Assembly: GCF_001006005.1 (NCBI RefSeq) | Contig: NZ_CP011254.1 | Location: forward strand, 496,001-560,000 | DNA length: 64,000 nucleotides | Direction of reading: 5' to 3' | From: Serratia fonticola | Lineage (GTDB): Bacteria; Pseudomonadota; Gammaproteobacteria; Enterobacterales; Enterobacteriaceae | Notes under the pieces: model-generated | What the model saw: only the letters and a program-made list of their open reading frames with translations | Databases searched by the model: none | What the model was told of the DNA's origin: nothing | Part shown: piece after piece, positions 17,662 through 26,963 of the stretch | Position numbering within the stretch: the first letter of the stretch is position 1 | Layout of the letters: every line of letters begins with the position of its first letter | Position numbers and translations under genes: made by a program

Positions 17662-18897
17662 AATAGCTCTCTATCTAAAGTTTATATAAAAGTGATTATC
17701 GAAATACGGTAAATGCGGATGAAAACGGGAGCCATAATTAGCATGACGAAGTTAACTCCTTACCAGTTCCTTTCTGGTGGAGGAAAGTATATTGAGTAAA
17801 ATCTCATTGCAATAGTTAAATTCAAATAAATTCAAAATATGTCTGAATATTACACCATCATAATATTTACCTCGAAATAATTAACATTTAAATTAACAAT
17901 TAAAAATATAAACCCCGCAATTTAATCGTATCTGTTATATTTTAGTGATCAGACGAAACGAAATACATCACAAATAATAACACCAAAGACACATTCACCC
18001 ATTTAAAATGTAGTAAAAACGAACGCAGTTGTTTATCTTATTGAATTAAATTGATAAATAAATGTTAAAAACAACTTTAACTAAGAAATCATTAACACCT
18101 ACCCACTGATTAAAGCCAACCATAAATTATAAAATAACCACTATTATCAATTAATTAAGTAACAAGCATCATTTCATTAAGATCTTTAACGTCGACACGC
18201 CTCTAATCATCACACAATTTGTTGGTTTTTTGCGCTAAATCATAACTATACAATAGTTGTGGATTACAATTTCATAACAGGTGTAAATGACAATTAATCG
18301 CAATAATATTGCCACAAGCTCTATCACGGGATATTCCCTATCCAATAGGATTATTTTCACCCCATTGAGAAAAGAAGATTCCTAAACGAAACCTAAATAA
18401 AATGTCTGTTTTTAAAAAAATATTCAACGCTATAACTAGAAAAATGATTGAGATCATAACCAGGAATCATCTCACTCCGTACCATCATCGGCATCCAGCC
18501 ACACACAGCGGGTATTCATTGTCTTTTACACATCATTTGAGTCGGGAAATCATTAGCACTGATGGATTAGCCATAGCCAAAAACCGGGCCGACGGCATGA
18601 ACTGAAGATAATTTACTCACGTTAGCAAACGGCATACTAAGCTTGAAGAGTCTACGAGTGGTTGAAACTGAAGGAAACAATAGAGATGGCGCACGCCCGC
18701 TAACGGGCAAGGGGAATAGCGCCGGGAGTGCGTGAAATCCGAGGTGGTTGTGTCCTACGGTCACAGTAGCAAGATTACGTTCCCGCAGCAGCGTGAACAA
18801 AGGCCGGAGCTGGCCTAGACGAGCGGTAAGACGTGATGCATATGGTCAATAAGTTAGCTCATCGCTCCCCTAAAATCCGATCCTAAGAGATTGCATC
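17662..18897. other. 1.2-kb gene-less region upstream of the porin
   Basis: The first 900 bases are very AT-rich and carry no credible reading frame. From about 18590 to 18840 the base composition rises sharply in GC and nested hairpins appear: GCCCG/CGGGC at 18695-18708 inside GCGCAC/GTGCGT at 18689-18733. This block could be a small RNA, a decayed gene or a repeat; nothing identifies it. The region must also hold promoters for the porin (leftward) and the efflux operon (rightward). Confidence 0.4.
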
Positions 18898-19983
18898 GTG
18901 AATATAAAACTGGTTGCCGTTGTGCTTTGCACACTTTTTCTTACTGCCTGTGACAGGGAGACGCCTAAAGAACTCGAAAGCGTCCGTCCGGTGAATATCT
19001 TTGAAGTTAGCAACAGTGCTCAGCAAGGAGTACGCATCTTCCCAGCCAGGATTATCGCGGGTGACCGTACCGACCTGGCCTTTAAGCGCCCAGGGCAACT
19101 GCAGCAATTGCTGGTACGTGAAGGGGAGCAGGTCAGCAAGGGGCAAGTGATTGCCGAACTAAACAGTAATGACGCACGCCTGCGGTTACGTGATCGACAG
19201 GCCACGTTCGATCTGGCGCAGGCGCAATTCAACCGTTTCGCCACCCTGAGTGCCCGCAATGTCATTCCCCGCGCCGAACTGGATGTTCATCGTGCAGCGC
19301 GTGACTCGGCCCAGGCCGCCTTGAAGTTGGCCAGGGAAGAAGTGAACGATATGCAAATCCGTGCACCCTTTACCGGTGTGATTGCCACGCTCACTGCCCG
19401 TAACTATCAAGTGATCCCGGCAGGCCAACCGATAGCGACCCTGAACTCGCTGGATTCGCTGGATGTGGTCTTCAGCATCCCCGAAAATCTGTTCATTGTG
19501 ATTGATGAAAACAATGCACAGTACCAGCCTATTGTTCTTCTGAACAACTTGCCGGGCCGCGAGTTTACCGCCCGCTATAAAGAACACACCACCAATACCA
19601 CCGCGGGCTCATTGACCTATCAAATGACCCTGACCATGCCGCGTCCGCAAGACTTGCCAATGCTCTCGGGAATGAGCGGCAGCGTGAAAATCAATCTCGG
19701 TAATCTGGCCGGGGCTTCGCAGAAAGCCAATGTCATTGTGCCCGTAGAAGCGATATTTAACCCAGATAACAGCCCACGCAATCAGCCCCATGTGTGGGTG
19801 ATCAAGGAACGTGATGGCAAACTGTTTGTGGAATCTCGTCAGGTTGAAACCGGACAACTGACCGCGAACGGAATACAGATCGTCTCCGGTCTGGCCGATG
19901 GTGAACGGATCGTCGCCGCCGGTACTCGCGAACTGCGCCCCAATCAGGAAGTGCGCGCCTGGGTCCGTGAGCGAGGTCTGTAA
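18898..19983 (+). CDS. RND efflux periplasmic adaptor lipoprotein
   Basis: A 361-residue HlyD/AcrA-type membrane fusion protein starting at GTG. The signal peptide ends in the lipobox FLTAC, so it is lipid-anchored. Lipoyl halves (KRPGQLQQLLVREGEQVSKGQ and DMQIRAPFTGVIATLTARNYQ) flank a helical hairpin. Its stop overlaps the start of the pump gene (TAATG), and together they form a two-gene operon lacking its own outer-membrane channel, so TolC is the likely partner. Substrate is unknown. Confidence 0.93.
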   Translation: MNIKLVAVVLCTLFLTACDRETPKELESVRPVNIFEVSNSAQQGVRIFPARIIAGDRTDLAFKRPGQLQQLLVREGEQVSKGQVIAELNSNDARLRLRDRQATFDLAQAQFNRFATLSARNVIPRAELDVHRAARDSAQAALKLAREEVNDMQIRAPFTGVIATLTARNYQVIPAGQPIATLNSLDSLDVVFSIPENLFIVIDENNAQYQPIVLLNNLPGREFTARYKEHTTNTTAGSLTYQMTLTMPRPQDLPMLSGMSGSVKINLGNLAGASQKANVIVPVEAIFNPDNSPRNQPHVWVIKERDGKLFVESRQVETGQLTANGIQIVSGLADGERIVAAGTRELRPNQEVRAWVRERGL

Positions 19984-22900
19984 TGAAACTGACAGAGAAC
20001 TTTATCAACAACGGCACCCGTATCTGGCTGGCGATCCTGCTGCTAAGTATTGGCGGCGTGCTGGCGTTTCTCAACATCGGCAGGCTGGAGGATCCGGCCT
20101 TTACCATCAAGACTGCGGTGGTGGTCACCCGCTATGACGGCGCTTCAGCCCAGCAAGTGGAGGAAGAAGTCACCCTGCCGCTGGAAAATGCCATTCAGCA
20201 GTTGCCATATATCGACAACGTCACCTCCATCTCCAGCGTGGGGCTGTCGCAGATCACCATTAATATCCGTGCCGAATACGGTGCCGCCGAACTGCCGCAA
20301 ATCTGGGATGTGTTGCGCCGGCGTATTGGCGATGCCGCGATACGGTTGCCGCCCGGTGCCAGCCCTCCGATAGTGAACGATGATTTTGGTGATGTGTATG
20401 GCTTCTTCTTCTCGCTGTATGGCGACGGCTTTAGCAATCAGGAGCTACGCAACTTTGCCGAGCTGTTACGCCGTGAGTTAGTGGTGGTACCAGGCGTGGG
20501 CAAGGTGGGGATTGTCGGGGTGATCCCGGAAGAGGTGCAGATTGAGATTTCCCGCGCCCAGATGACCGCCGCCAATATTATCCCACAGCGGCTTTACGAT
20601 CTGTTGAGCCGGCAGAACGTGGTGTCCAACGCCGGGGATCTGTTGGTGGGCAGCGAGTCGATCAGGCTGCATCCCACCGGGGAATTTGCCAGCGTGCAAG
20701 AATTGGGTAATCTGCTGATTAGCGAGCCGGGCAGCCCGCGCAGCGTTTACCTGCGCGATATCGCCACCATCAGCCAGGGCGTAACCCACTCCCCCAATAA
20801 TATCTACCGTGCCAACGGGCGGCCTGCGCTCTCTATCGGCGTATCCTTTGCTCCGAATGTGAACGTGATTGTGGTGGGCGAAGCGGTCAAGGCCCGGTTG
20901 GCCCAACTGCAAGCCGAACGCCCCGCTGGGATGGATATCAGCGTTTTCTACGATCAGTCCCATGAAGTAGAAGGCGCGGTGAACGGTTTTATCACGAACT
21001 TCTTGCTGGCGCTGCTGATCGTGGTCGGCACCCTGCTGATCTTTATGGGGGTGCGCAGCGGGCTGGTGATCGCCGCCTCGCTGGCGCTGAACGTGCTTGG
21101 CACCCTGCTGATCATGAAGCTGTTCAATATTGAGCTGCAGCGTGTTTCGCTCGGGGCGCTGGTGATCGCCTTAAGTATGTTGGTGGATAACGCCATTGTG
21201 ATCGTCGAGGGCGTGCTGGTTGGGCGGCAACAGGGTGAGAAGACCCTGCAGGCCATTAATAACGTGGTCAAACGCACCATGTTCCCGCTACTGGGGGCGA
21301 CGGTGATTGCCATTCTGGCATTTGCGCCGATCGGCTTATCCAACGATGCCACCGGCGAATACTGTAAGTCACTGTTCCAGGTATTGCTGATCTCGCTGAT
21401 GCTGAGCTGGTTCACCGCCTTGACCCTGACGCCGGTATTCACCAAATGGGCGTTTGAAAAACAGAAAATGGCCGAGCCAAAACCCGATGAGCCGGTCAAA
21501 TCGCCTTATGATGGTTGGCTGTTCCGCGTCTATCGCAATCTGTTGGGCAAACTGCTGCGCCAGCGCACTATTACGCTGGGAGTGCTGGCCGCGTTGATGG
21601 TTGTTTCGGTGATCGGTTTTGGCAACGTGCGCCAAAGCTTCTTCCCGCCGTCCAATACGCCGATCTTCTTCGTCGATCTCTGGCTGCCCTATGGCACCGA
21701 TATCGCCTATACCGAAAAGATTGCCGCCGAAATCGAGCAACATATCCAGTCGCAAGAGGGCGTCAGCGATACCATGGTCACCATTGGCCAAGGTGCAATG
21801 CGCTTCATGCTGACCTATAACGCACAGCGGCAATATTCCAACTACGCACAGGTGATGGTGCGGGCCGATCAGCTAAACCAGATCCCCGGCATGATCGGCC
21901 AAATAGAGGGCTACGTACGCAATAATTTCCCTCAGGTGAATGCCCAGGCTAAACGCATCATGTTTGGGCCTTCAAATAACAGCTCTATCGAGGCACGCTT
22001 TATAGGCCCGGATCCGAACGTGCTGCGCACGCTGGCGGCCAAGGCAGAAACCATCGCCAGCGCAGACCCCAATGCCGACGGAGTCATGCACGACTGGCAA
22101 CAGCGCAGTAAGGTCATTCGCCCGCAGTTCTCGGATTATCTTGGCCGTGAATTAGGGGTGGATAAACGCGAAATCGACAGTGCGCTACGCATGAGTTTTG
22201 GCGGGATCGCCGTTGGCCTATATCGTGATGGCACACGGTTAATGCCGATTGTGTTAAGAACGCCGGACTCGGAGCGGTTGAATGCCGAACGGTTGAACGA
22301 CGTGATGATCTGGAGCCAGGCACGGCAGGCGTTTATTCCTATCGACAACGTGGTCAACGGCTTTACTACCGAGTGGGAAGATCCGCTGATCATGCGCCGG
22401 GATCGCAAACGCACCCTGACGGTTCAGGCCGATCCTAGCTCCCAGAGCGGTGAAACCTCTGCCGAACTGTTGCAACGCATCAAACCGGATATTGATGCCA
22501 TCCCATTACCGCGCGGCTATGAACTGAATTGGGGCGGCGACTATGAAAGTACCAAGGAAGCCCAGGCCGGGTTGTTCACCAGCCTGCCGGTGGCCTTTGT
22601 GATCATGTTCATCATCACCGTGCTGATGTTCAGCTCGCTGAAAAATGCCGTCGCCATCTGGCTGACCATTCCGCTAGCGTTGATTGGGGTAACCGTAGGC
22701 TTCCTGCTAACCGGTATTCCGTTTGGCTTTATGGCGCTGATCGGCCTGTTGAGTTTAAGCGGCATGTTGATCCGTAACGGCATTGTGCTGGTAGAGGAGA
22801 TTGGGTTGCAGCGGCAGGAAAAACCGATCCTGGAGGCCATCATCGACGCCTCTACCTCACGTTTGCGCCCTATCCTGCTGACGGCCTTTACCACCGTACT

Positions 22901-23057
22901 CGGCCTGGCCCCACTGCTTAGCGATGCTTTCTTCCAAAGTATGGCGGTGGTGATCATGTTCGGCCTGGGCTTTGCTACCGTGCTGACTCTGTTGGTATTG
23001 CCGGTGATCTACAGTTGCATGAACTCCGACAAGCAAAAGGTGGCGACTGAAGCTTGA
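19983..23057 (+). CDS. RND efflux transporter, inner-membrane pump
   Basis: A 1024-residue proton-driven RND pump of the HAE1 group with twelve membrane helices and two large periplasmic loops. In helix 4 the motif reads ALSMLVDNAIVIVEG: the first of the two AcrB proton-relay aspartates is kept, the second is Asn, as in the VexF/TriC-like branch. The second-half repeat signature GLLSLSGMLIRNGIVLVEEI is also clear. Together with the adaptor upstream it would expel drugs, bile acids or metabolites. No linked repressor is seen. Confidence 0.94.
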   Translation: MKLTENFINNGTRIWLAILLLSIGGVLAFLNIGRLEDPAFTIKTAVVVTRYDGASAQQVEEEVTLPLENAIQQLPYIDNVTSISSVGLSQITINIRAEYGAAELPQIWDVLRRRIGDAAIRLPPGASPPIVNDDFGDVYGFFFSLYGDGFSNQELRNFAELLRRELVVVPGVGKVGIVGVIPEEVQIEISRAQMTAANIIPQRLYDLLSRQNVVSNAGDLLVGSESIRLHPTGEFASVQELGNLLISEPGSPRSVYLRDIATISQGVTHSPNNIYRANGRPALSIGVSFAPNVNVIVVGEAVKARLAQLQAERPAGMDISVFYDQSHEVEGAVNGFITNFLLALLIVVGTLLIFMGVRSGLVIAASLALNVLGTLLIMKLFNIELQRVSLGALVIALSMLVDNAIVIVEGVLVGRQQGEKTLQAINNVVKRTMFPLLGATVIAILAFAPIGLSNDATGEYCKSLFQVLLISLMLSWFTALTLTPVFTKWAFEKQKMAEPKPDEPVKSPYDGWLFRVYRNLLGKLLRQRTITLGVLAALMVVSVIGFGNVRQSFFPPSNTPIFFVDLWLPYGTDIAYTEKIAAEIEQHIQSQEGVSDTMVTIGQGAMRFMLTYNAQRQYSNYAQVMVRADQLNQIPGMIGQIEGYVRNNFPQVNAQAKRIMFGPSNNSSIEARFIGPDPNVLRTLAAKAETIASADPNADGVMHDWQQRSKVIRPQFSDYLGRELGVDKREIDSALRMSFGGIAVGLYRDGTRLMPIVLRTPDSERLNAERLNDVMIWSQARQAFIPIDNVVNGFTTEWEDPLIMRRDRKRTLTVQADPSSQSGETSAELLQRIKPDIDAIPLPRGYELNWGGDYESTKEAQAGLFTSLPVAFVIMFIITVLMFSSLKNAVAIWLTIPLALIGVTVGFLLTGIPFGFMALIGLLSLSGMLIRNGIVLVEEIGLQRQEKPILEAIIDASTSRLRPILLTAFTTVLGLAPLLSDAFFQSMAVVIMFGLGFATVLTLLVLPVIYSCMNSDKQKVATEA

Positions 23058-23074
23058 GATCGCACTCTACGTAG

Positions 23075-23094
23075 GGGCGCCGCATGCTGCGCCC
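23075..23094. repeat. CATG-centred dispersed palindrome
   Basis: GGGCGCCGCATGCTGCGCCC, 18 bases after the pump gene. Near-perfect palindrome of the family also found at 23588, 37991 and 48342. Confidence 0.7.
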
Positions 23095-23205
23095 GTTTAC
23101 ACGGCCTCGCAATAAAGAGAGCCTCTTGCATAAATCGGGCTATTGCAAAATGCGGCATTGGTTTACTGTGTAGCCAGTTCAAAACCAAACACGGAGAAGT
23201 GCAAA

Positions 23206-23580
23206 GTGATTAAAGAAACAATCTTGGGATGTTCGCTGCTGTTGGTCTCTGCCACTGCGTTGGCTGGTGGTTGTGACAGCCCGCGCACCCCTTATGACGT
23301 GACCTACTGCGCGGCATTGGAGATGGTGCAACTGGATCAAGAGATCAACGTGCAATACAAGAAAGTGATGGGACTGCTGACTCAACCACAAAAGCAGACG
23401 CTGAAGCAGTCGCAGATCGAATGGCTGAAAAATCGGGACAGCCAATGTAGCGACGACTCCATGATCAATGTCGCCTGCTCAAACAAGACCATGCAAAGCC
23501 GTATCGATTTTCTGAAAAGCGTAGAGCGGGAATGCAAAAGTACCGGCTGTGACAGCAAAAAACTGGCTCAGCAGCAGTAA
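23206..23580 (+). CDS. LprI/DUF1311-family secreted protein
   Basis: A 124-residue exported protein. The preferred start is the GTG at 23206, which has GGAG nine bases upstream and yields a clean signal peptide (MIKETILGCSLLLVSATALA); a start 21 codons earlier would bury the signal. The mature part carries DUF1311 features: CDSPRTPYDVTYCAA, LDQEINVQYKKVM and QIEWLKNRDSQC, with six or more cysteines likely paired. LprI from Mycobacterium inhibits lysozyme; whether this protein does is unknown. It stands alone between two palindromic repeats. Confidence 0.8.
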   Translation: MIKETILGCSLLLVSATALAGGCDSPRTPYDVTYCAALEMVQLDQEINVQYKKVMGLLTQPQKQTLKQSQIEWLKNRDSQCSDDSMINVACSNKTMQSRIDFLKSVERECKSTGCDSKKLAQQQ

Positions 23581-23587
23581 GAGGGTC

Positions 23588-23608
23588 GGGGCGCCTATGC
23601 TGCGCCCC
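23588..23608. repeat. CATG-type dispersed palindrome (variant)
   Basis: GGGGCGCC...GGCGCCCC-type arms around TATGCT immediately after the LprI-like stop and just before the convergent regulator stop; may act as a bidirectional terminator. Confidence 0.65.
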
Positions 23609-23611
23609 GCA

Positions 23612-24328
23612 TCAAAAACCCGGGCGTCTCACTCTCAATTTAACCACTTTGTCGGGAAGTACTTTAATCAGTCTGCCGCTTTCATATTCGTTCTGAATTG
23701 CGACGAATACCGGTTTCAGCGCGACCAATTGCGCATAGTGGCTGATCCCCATTTTATGCAGCGCGCGACTTTTTTGGCCGGAAATGGTCTTGATACTTCG
23801 CATCATCAAACCGGCGATTTCGGATAGAGAAAAACCCTCGAGGAAATAACGCATGATGCGAGATTCCATTGGGGACAAGCTCGCTATCTTAATCCGTTGA
23901 CGACGGCCTGCGGGTTGTTCAATCAAGGAGGGTATTTCAAGACCATCAATAAGATGGAACTGCTTGTGCCAATCTGCCAATGGCAATCTCAAGGTGATCA
24001 CCTTATCTATTCCCCAATCATGTAATCGTGATACCAGATAGGGGATATCCACATCGATGGTGACGATTAAACGTGGTTTAGGATGTATGGTCTGTAAACG
24101 TTGGATCAAACGGATAGCACACGGCAAATTGGGCTGATAGATATGTAACGATATGATCAGCAAATCAACCGGGTACTCCAGCAGTTGTTGCAACACCTGT
24201 TCTTGATAGTTCTCACTCTGCCAGGACAGCTTGCAGGAGCATTGGCTAAACAGCGCTGGCAAAGCGATACGCACCATTTGGCACGGCGAAACCACCGCTA
24301 CTTGCAAAGTTGGACTCCCGAGCTCCAT
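23612..24328 (-). CDS. LuxR-type regulator with degenerate receiver (third of three)
   Basis: A 238-residue two-domain protein: a receiver-like N-terminal domain (1-125) and a LuxR-type helix-turn-helix (LSPMESRIMRYFLEGFSLSEIAGLMMRSIKTIS, shown here in two halves: LSPMESRIMRYFLEG and SLSEIAGLMMRSIKTIS). The phosphoacceptor position is Ser (DLLIISLHI) and the acidic pocket is lost, so it cannot be a classical phosphorylated response regulator. It is the last gene of a three-gene operon, 3 bases after its neighbour, next to a fimbrial locus; a fimbrial or surface regulator is likely. Confidence 0.85.
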   Translation of the reverse strand: MELGSPTLQVAVVSPCQMVRIALPALFSQCSCKLSWQSENYQEQVLQQLLEYPVDLLIISLHIYQPNLPCAIRLIQRLQTIHPKPRLIVTIDVDIPYLVSRLHDWGIDKVITLRLPLADWHKQFHLIDGLEIPSLIEQPAGRRQRIKIASLSPMESRIMRYFLEGFSLSEIAGLMMRSIKTISGQKSRALHKMGISHYAQLVALKPVFVAIQNEYESGRLIKVLPDKVVKLRVRRPGF

Positions 24329-24331
24329 AAA

Positions 24332-25045
24332 TCAAAGTCCTGCCACTAAAGGGCGTTCAGGAGCATAGGTAACATCTGCAATACCACCAGCCAGTAGGGC
24401 ATCCCGCTGAGCAATGCGAAAAAGCTCGGCATCACAGTGGACACCCAGCTTGCGCATAATGCTGCATTTATGCGCGCTGATGGTTTTGATACTGCGATTT
24501 AATAATTTCGCGATCTCCGTCAGACTCAAGCCGGAATACAAATGGATCAGTACGTTGCGCTCACTGCGGGTCAACGAGCATTGATCCAGCGGTTTCAGCG
24601 CATTCATATTGTTGAGACACAGTTTGATGCTAGGGCTATGGACGTGTCCCCCCGTTAATGCCTCAGTCAAATCCCGACATATTTGCTCCGGTTGCTCTTG
24701 CTGCGCAATCAGGCTGATCCGTTCCTGATATTGTAATGGGGCCAGGATTTTCACATCGCAGCAGGCCGTGTAGACCACAATATTTAATGACAGGCATTGC
24801 TCATGCAGCATTGCTAGCCGCAGGGCTATGGTGGCCATTTCCTGTGGCGATCCGCTCAGATCGACTAATAACACCGAAACGGCGGCCTGTCTCAGTCTAT
24901 CCCCCAGGCCGGTTAAGGACATCGTGGCCATCTGGCAGCGATGGCCGAGCTGTAAATCCTCAATATAATACGCAAGACCCAAAGCCATCAGCGGGTTGCA
25001 AGCCAAGACACCTAAATTGATATTTGATGATTGAGATTTCATCAT
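24332..25045 (-). CDS. LuxR-type regulator with degenerate receiver (second of three)
   Basis: A 237-residue paralogue of its neighbours. The receiver-like domain keeps an Asp where phosphorylation would occur (VLLVDLSGS) but lacks the acidic pair near the N-terminus (GVLACNPL) and the conserved Lys. The C-terminal helix-turn-helix is intact (LTRSERNVLIHLYSG, SLTEIAKLLNRSIKTIS, AHKCSIMRKLGV). Its ATG overlaps the preceding stop (TAATG), so the genes are translationally coupled. Confidence 0.85.
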   Translation of the reverse strand: MMKSQSSNINLGVLACNPLMALGLAYYIEDLQLGHRCQMATMSLTGLGDRLRQAAVSVLLVDLSGSPQEMATIALRLAMLHEQCLSLNIVVYTACCDVKILAPLQYQERISLIAQQEQPEQICRDLTEALTGGHVHSPSIKLCLNNMNALKPLDQCSLTRSERNVLIHLYSGLSLTEIAKLLNRSIKTISAHKCSIMRKLGVHCDAELFRIAQRDALLAGGIADVTYAPERPLVAGL

Positions 25046-25755
25046 TATTGCCCGCCATTGACTGCAGTGCCCGCAACAGACACCTGTGCTGCCCAGCGAT
25101 AAAGATCGCTATCGCTATACAGTTCGAGCTTGAACATGGCATTCCGTTTATGCGCGCTAACGGTGCGTATATCACGCTGTAGTGCCTGAGCCGTTGTGGT
25201 CACGCTTTTCCCTTTGAACAAAAGCTCAAGAACATCCAGCTCACGATGGGTCAATGGATAGGGGTAGGCCTTGCTGTTTGTGGCTAGCGTACCGGTCTGG
25301 AAGCTGTAATGATAATGACCGGCCATCACCTGAAATACGCACTGTGCCAATGCTGACAACGGTTCGTTTTTAAGGTAAATACCACTCACCCCCATCGTAA
25401 CCAATTGTTTCAACAATCGGCTATCCGTCAAGCTGGTGCACACAATCAGACGGATTTTAGGCCAGTTGCTGATGAGTTGGCTAATCACACGTAAGCTCTC
25501 TAGCACCGAATCACCACTACCGCATAACTCTATCATCACCAAATCAGCTTGGTATCTGTGCATCAACTCCAATACACCCGTTACCTTTGGAGTCATTTGG
25601 TAAGCCTCGACCTGAATGCCTGATTGAGCAAACCCATGGCGGATCCCAATCTGGATCATCGGACAATTATCAATAATCAATACCTGCCTGATATAGCATG
25701 TTTTTTCTACCTCTATGTTTAAAGCAGACTCTACCACTCCGATTGAAGAGATCAT
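25045..25755 (-). CDS. LuxR-type regulator with degenerate receiver (first of three)
   Basis: A 236-residue protein heading a three-gene regulator operon. The receiver domain is the best preserved of the three: VLIIDNCPM, the conserved Thr/Ser region LIVCTS and Lys in IYLKNEP, but the phosphoacceptor is Glu (LVMIELCGS) instead of Asp, which in some regulators mimics permanent phosphorylation. The DNA-binding half reads LTHRELDVLELLFKG, SVTTTAQALQRDIRTVS. It is transcribed away from an IprA-like gene with about 60 bases between the genes in the same direction. Confidence 0.86.
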   Translation of the reverse strand: MISSIGVVESALNIEVEKTCYIRQVLIIDNCPMIQIGIRHGFAQSGIQVEAYQMTPKVTGVLELMHRYQADLVMIELCGSGDSVLESLRVISQLISNWPKIRLIVCTSLTDSRLLKQLVTMGVSGIYLKNEPLSALAQCVFQVMAGHYHYSFQTGTLATNSKAYPYPLTHRELDVLELLFKGKSVTTTAQALQRDIRTVSAHKRNAMFKLELYSDSDLYRWAAQVSVAGTAVNGGQ

Positions 25756-25818
25756 AAAATTGGTTCCATTAACTATTCTTTATTTATCTGCATGCTAAAA
25801 ATTTCGATATAGCGATGA

Positions 25819-26457
25819 TTAAAACTTTTTTGGTAAAGAGTTTATTTTGATCAGCAACCCATTTTTAATGTCGATATACCCCCCCGTTTTTAATGATGAA
25901 AGAGTTTTCATTATTCCGCTACGGGATAACAGACTGCGCTCCTGGATATACTCCAGCGCCGTAGTGGTAGCCCTGATCTCAAAATCTTCAATACTTAGTG
26001 AATTCAGAAGGTTACAAATTAATTCATAATTACTGATGCCGACCGTTTCCCGCTGATATTCACTAAAGCGTGTAGTCGAAAGCATTAGCATAAGACATAT
26101 GTCTTTCCAAACATCGTTAGTATCTGCATAGCGAAAAAAATCATCTACCGGCAGAATGCCGTACTCAACGTCACTGATCGCCAAGAGTTGCACATCCGAT
26201 TTAGCATGAAAAACATCCTGCAGCCCGATAATACAGGGCGCTCTTATTGTTGATAACACCAGAGAATCTTGAGTTCTTTTAGCGATGCAGATCCCACTGT
26301 AAAGCAGAAAGCACATTCTTTTATCATTCTGTTCGAGATAAAATCGTTGCCCCGTTCGTCCTTGCTTTATCTGGGCAATCGATCTAATTGAAGCTAAAAT
26401 CTCGTCAACCGCAGCGAGTGCCTTCGTTCTTTCCGTCACTTTACTAAAGTCATACAT
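25819..26457 (-). CDS. IprA/YaiV-like winged-helix regulator
   Basis: A 212-residue protein with a cyclic-nucleotide-binding-like beta-barrel (about 30-130) and a C-terminal winged helix (YIQERSLLSRSGIMKTLSSL then GGYIDIKNGLLIKIN), as in the IprA/YaiV group found beside fimbrial genes in enterobacteria. GAGT is placed before the ATG. It lies upstream of and in line with the LuxR-like trio, and is paralogous to the divergent gene at 26964. A role in fimbrial control is inferred from neighbourhood. Confidence 0.78.
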   Translation of the reverse strand: MYDFSKVTERTKALAAVDEILASIRSIAQIKQGRTGQRFYLEQNDKRMCFLLYSGICIAKRTQDSLVLSTIRAPCIIGLQDVFHAKSDVQLLAISDVEYGILPVDDFFRYADTNDVWKDICLMLMLSTTRFSEYQRETVGISNYELICNLLNSLSIEDFEIRATTTALEYIQERSLLSRSGIMKTLSSLKTGGYIDIKNGLLIKINSLPKKF

Positions 26458-26963
26458 ACTGTTTACTCGAATGAACTATAGAATTCCATTGTTGATATTA
26501 AAAACCTGCAAGAAGTAGTTTAGTAGCATATAATACTGATCAGGTCCCTTTGATGATCAATAAGAGTTAGGCATTAAGGAATAATCCCGTTGATACTTTC
26601 GATAAAAGTAAACGAGTCTCCAGGCAAGAAGCAATTATGGGAATAATAGAGGCTGTCTATCCTCACCGACAAGAGAAGAAACCATTGCAGACGCCCCTTA
26701 TTACTAAGCATTATCTTATAGTAACCCTATACTCTCAAAGTCTTTGTGATTCATTTTTAGCCCATCAGTCCAAAAATGGACTAAATGTGTTACTTATCCC
26801 CAGAAATAAAACTGCCAAATCCCCCAATGCCCCTGTGGGGCAACGCACAGCGGAAAGCATCAGATCAAGGTAAGCGGGGGATGTCATCAGCGACCTCACT
26901 CGCTTATCTTTGTTACCGATTTCACCTATACTCACTACAATCCGTGTTTTCCCGTGGTCGCTC
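26458..26963. promoter_or_regulatory. divergent intergenic region between two IprA-like genes
   Basis: About 500 bases without a credible gene. It must hold divergent promoters for the two IprA-like genes. A small GC-rich hairpin (CCCC...GGGG) lies near 26823-26840. I see no further clear operator. Confidence 0.4.

Noticed and set aside
18402..18605. 67-residue rightward frame in the porin upstream region
   Set aside because: Low-complexity AT-rich DNA, no ribosome binding site or family resemblance.
26637..26873. 78-residue frame between the IprA-like genes
   Set aside because: No recognisable features and weak start context; probably chance in the divergent promoter region.
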